From the NCBI GenBank assembly GCA_002084765.1, contig NBMB01000003.1, positions 124,001 through 188,000 on the forward strand: a DNA stretch of 64,000 nt, written 5' to 3'. The notes under the pieces are model-generated. The model was given only the letters and a program-made list of their open reading frames with translations. It did no database searches and had not been told where the DNA came from. Numbering within the stretch: the stretch's first letter is position 1; each line of letters opens with the position of its first letter. This document shows, piece after piece, positions 62,472 through 64,000 of the stretch. A program made the translations under genes and the position numbers. The stretch is from Candidatus Cloacimonetes bacterium 4572_55 (GTDB lineage: Bacteria; 4572-55).

Positions 62472-64000
62472 ATGCAAAAACGCCTATTTTATCAAAACAA
62501 ATTCACATCAATTGCGGCGTATAAGCCCCGCTATATCCTCACGATTGGACTCATCTTCAGCGTCTTGATCGCGACATCCGCCTATTTTGAACTGCAGCAA
62601 AGTCGAGCCGAACTGATACAGATCCATGTCGATGAGGGAATCGCTTTGCTGGAAACTATCAGGCATTCCGCCACAACATCGCTTCTGTCCCAGGTAGAGA
62701 TCGAGGACCTCATGGTTGAACGGCTATTCAACAATGCCCGAGCAGTGCGGGAAATCGAAAGATATCATCCCCTGGACATGCAATTTTTACAATCTTTTGC
62801 GGAAAAAAACCATTTATATCGAATCAATATATTTGATAATAACGGCAAAAAAATCCTATCAAGCTGTATTGATGAAAAGCATTACGAAGAAGGAAAACAC
62901 CAACCAAAAGAATATTTCCAATCGATCCTGGACGGTTCGGTAGAGGAAATCGAAATTGGGCTGAAAAGCGCGCGACTTACAGAGGGAAAGCGATATGCTG
63001 TCGCGGTGAAACGGGCGAGTCGCGGCGTCATTGTCGTCAACATCGACGCGGAGGATATGCTGGCTTTTCGCAAGCGGATCGGGCTGGGCAAGCTGATCGA
63101 AAATATCACCAATCAACCCGGTCTCGAATACATTGTCCTGCAGGATGACCAGGGGATTTTAGCGGCAACCCCAGGGGTTCTGGAGATGACGTCTCTTGCC
63201 GCGGATGCTTTTCTCCAGGCGGATTCTGTACAAACCCGGACAGTGCATTACAATAATAAAGAAGTTCTTGAGGTTGTCTGCCCTTTTTGGATCAAAAATA
63301 TCGATATGGGGATTCTCAGGGTTGGTCTGCACTTGGATGAACTCAGAGCCTTGGAGCGGCGCATGGTCAGACGGGCGATTGGTATCTCTTTGGTGATCGG
63401 CTTTGTCGGCTTAATTCTGGTCGGCATTGTGCTGATCAACCAAAATTACGCCCTGCTTCATCAGGAGCATGAGCGGATAAAAACCTATACAGGCAATATC
63501 CTTCACGCTATGACGGACGTCGTGATCGGAGTGGATAAGCAGACCGTGATCACTTATGTCAACACAGCGGCTTGTCAACTTCTCCGAGTGGACAGGGATC
63601 AGATCGTGGGCAAACTTTTCGTAGAGTATTTCCCAGAATCCATCTTGCAGATTTTGGAGAAAAAGCAGACCTTAGAGAATTCAGAATTATCGCTGCGTAT
63701 CACACCCCTGAACCAGACGATTTTTGTCTCGATTAGCATTTCGTATGTGCATGACGATAGCGGCGAGGGAGACGACATACCTGTTGTCTTATTACGCGAT
63801 CTGACCCGGCAGAAACAGCTCGAGGATCAGCTTCGACGACAAGAAAAACTCATGGCAATGGGCGAGTTGGCGTCTGGTGTGGCACATGAAATCCGCAACC
63901 CGCTTAACGCTATCAGCATGATTGTTCAGCGATTTCAAAGAGAATTCGAGCCAATAGAGGACGCGGATGAATATTTTTCACTTGCCCGAACTGTCCGCTC
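62472..64000 (+). CDS. Membrane sensor histidine kinase, 3' end outside window
   Basis: 509 codons are visible and the frame is open at the window edge. One membrane helix at about 20-40 (ILTIGLIFSVLIATSAYF), an extracytoplasmic sensor region to about 295, and a second helix at about 302-322 (ISLVIGFVGLILVGIVLI). A PAS domain follows (HAMTDVVIGVDKQTVITYVN), then the HisKA phospho-acceptor helix with the His in GVAHEIRNPLNAISMIV. The catalytic ATPase domain must lie beyond the window. The MGELASGVAHEIRNPL form is typical of NtrB/ZraS-like kinases that control sigma-54 regulators. Confidence 0.93.
   Translation, partial: MQKRLFYQNKFTSIAAYKPRYILTIGLIFSVLIATSAYFELQQSRAELIQIHVDEGIALLETIRHSATTSLLSQVEIEDLMVERLFNNARAVREIERYHPLDMQFLQSFAEKNHLYRINIFDNNGKKILSSCIDEKHYEEGKHQPKEYFQSILDGSVEEIEIGLKSARLTEGKRYAVAVKRASRGVIVVNIDAEDMLAFRKRIGLGKLIENITNQPGLEYIVLQDDQGILAATPGVLEMTSLAADAFLQADSVQTRTVHYNNKEVLEVVCPFWIKNIDMGILRVGLHLDELRALERRMVRRAIGISLVIGFVGLILVGIVLINQNYALLHQEHERIKTYTGNILHAMTDVVIGVDKQTVITYVNTAACQLLRVDRDQIVGKLFVEYFPESILQILEKKQTLENSELSLRITPLNQTIFVSISISYVHDDSGEGDDIPVVLLRDLTRQKQLEDQLRRQEKLMAMGELASGVAHEIRNPLNAISMIVQRFQREFEPIEDADEYFSLARTVR

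Overview
The window is a chromosomal piece from a Gram-negative, double-membraned bacterium. It encodes an RND efflux permease, a TamB-like protein, a TonB-dependent receptor, a PorV/PorQ-like barrel and a GWxTD protein. Several large secreted proteins end in the FlgD-like sorting module typical of FCB-related candidate phyla (an NYPNPFNP-type motif, then a GIYFYxxxxE...KRMxLxK tail). I infer a lineage near KSB1, Zixibacteria, Calditrichota or Electryoneota, but sequence reading alone cannot settle which.

Layout. 1-8.7 kb (minus): 5' part of an RND permease gene, then three secreted proteins: a lysyl-endopeptidase-like protease, a repeat protein with a dockerin, and an Omp28-like thioredoxin-fold protein. 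8.8-13.1 kb (minus): an orphan sugar-ABC permease, a polyprenyl diphosphate synthase, and groES-groEL behind a CIRCE operator. 13.0-16.3 kb: a decayed accessory island. Two direct copies of the groES upstream region flank a truncated antitoxin, a frameshifted PIN toxin, an interrupted antitoxin with a truncated PemK-like toxin, and a retropepsin-like protease. A disrupted IS5-like element follows the second copy. 16.4-19.6 kb: a large secreted VWA protein with a broken 5' end.

19.7-24.8 kb holds the most interesting locus: overlapping genes for a 5'-truncated helical protein, a coiled-coil protein with a C-terminal membrane hairpin, a small beta-sandwich protein and a TPR-CHAT (caspase-like) protease with an intact His/Cys dyad. 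It looks like a protease-triggered membrane-effector or conflict system. 25.2-31.6 kb: rseP, a MocA-like nucleotidyltransferase and tamB. 31.9-34.0 kb: another sorted secreted protein. 34.3-39.9 kb (minus): an envelope-stress operon with an unknown protein, PspA, a substrate-binding protein fused to an OmpA domain, and an ABC permease and ATPase.

40-42.9 kb: a half-size EamA transporter, an acyltransferase and an aminotransferase. 42.9-52.2 kb (minus): GWxTD protein, PorV-like barrel, 1116-residue secreted protein and TonB receptor, a cell-surface block. 52.6-55.9 kb: a PIN-like protein, a PKD/dockerin secreted protein and an HNH endonuclease. 56.1-64 kb (plus): an ArnC-like glycosyltransferase fused to an ArnA/Fmt-like formyltransferase through an 18-bp tandem repeat, gltX, a lipoprotein, a disrupted phosphofructokinase gene, gpmA and the start of a sensor histidine kinase.

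A family of dispersed repeats built on AATCTGCGTAATCTGCGGAT recurs between genes and in places supplies the ends of reading frames. No tRNA, rRNA or CRISPR array was recognised.
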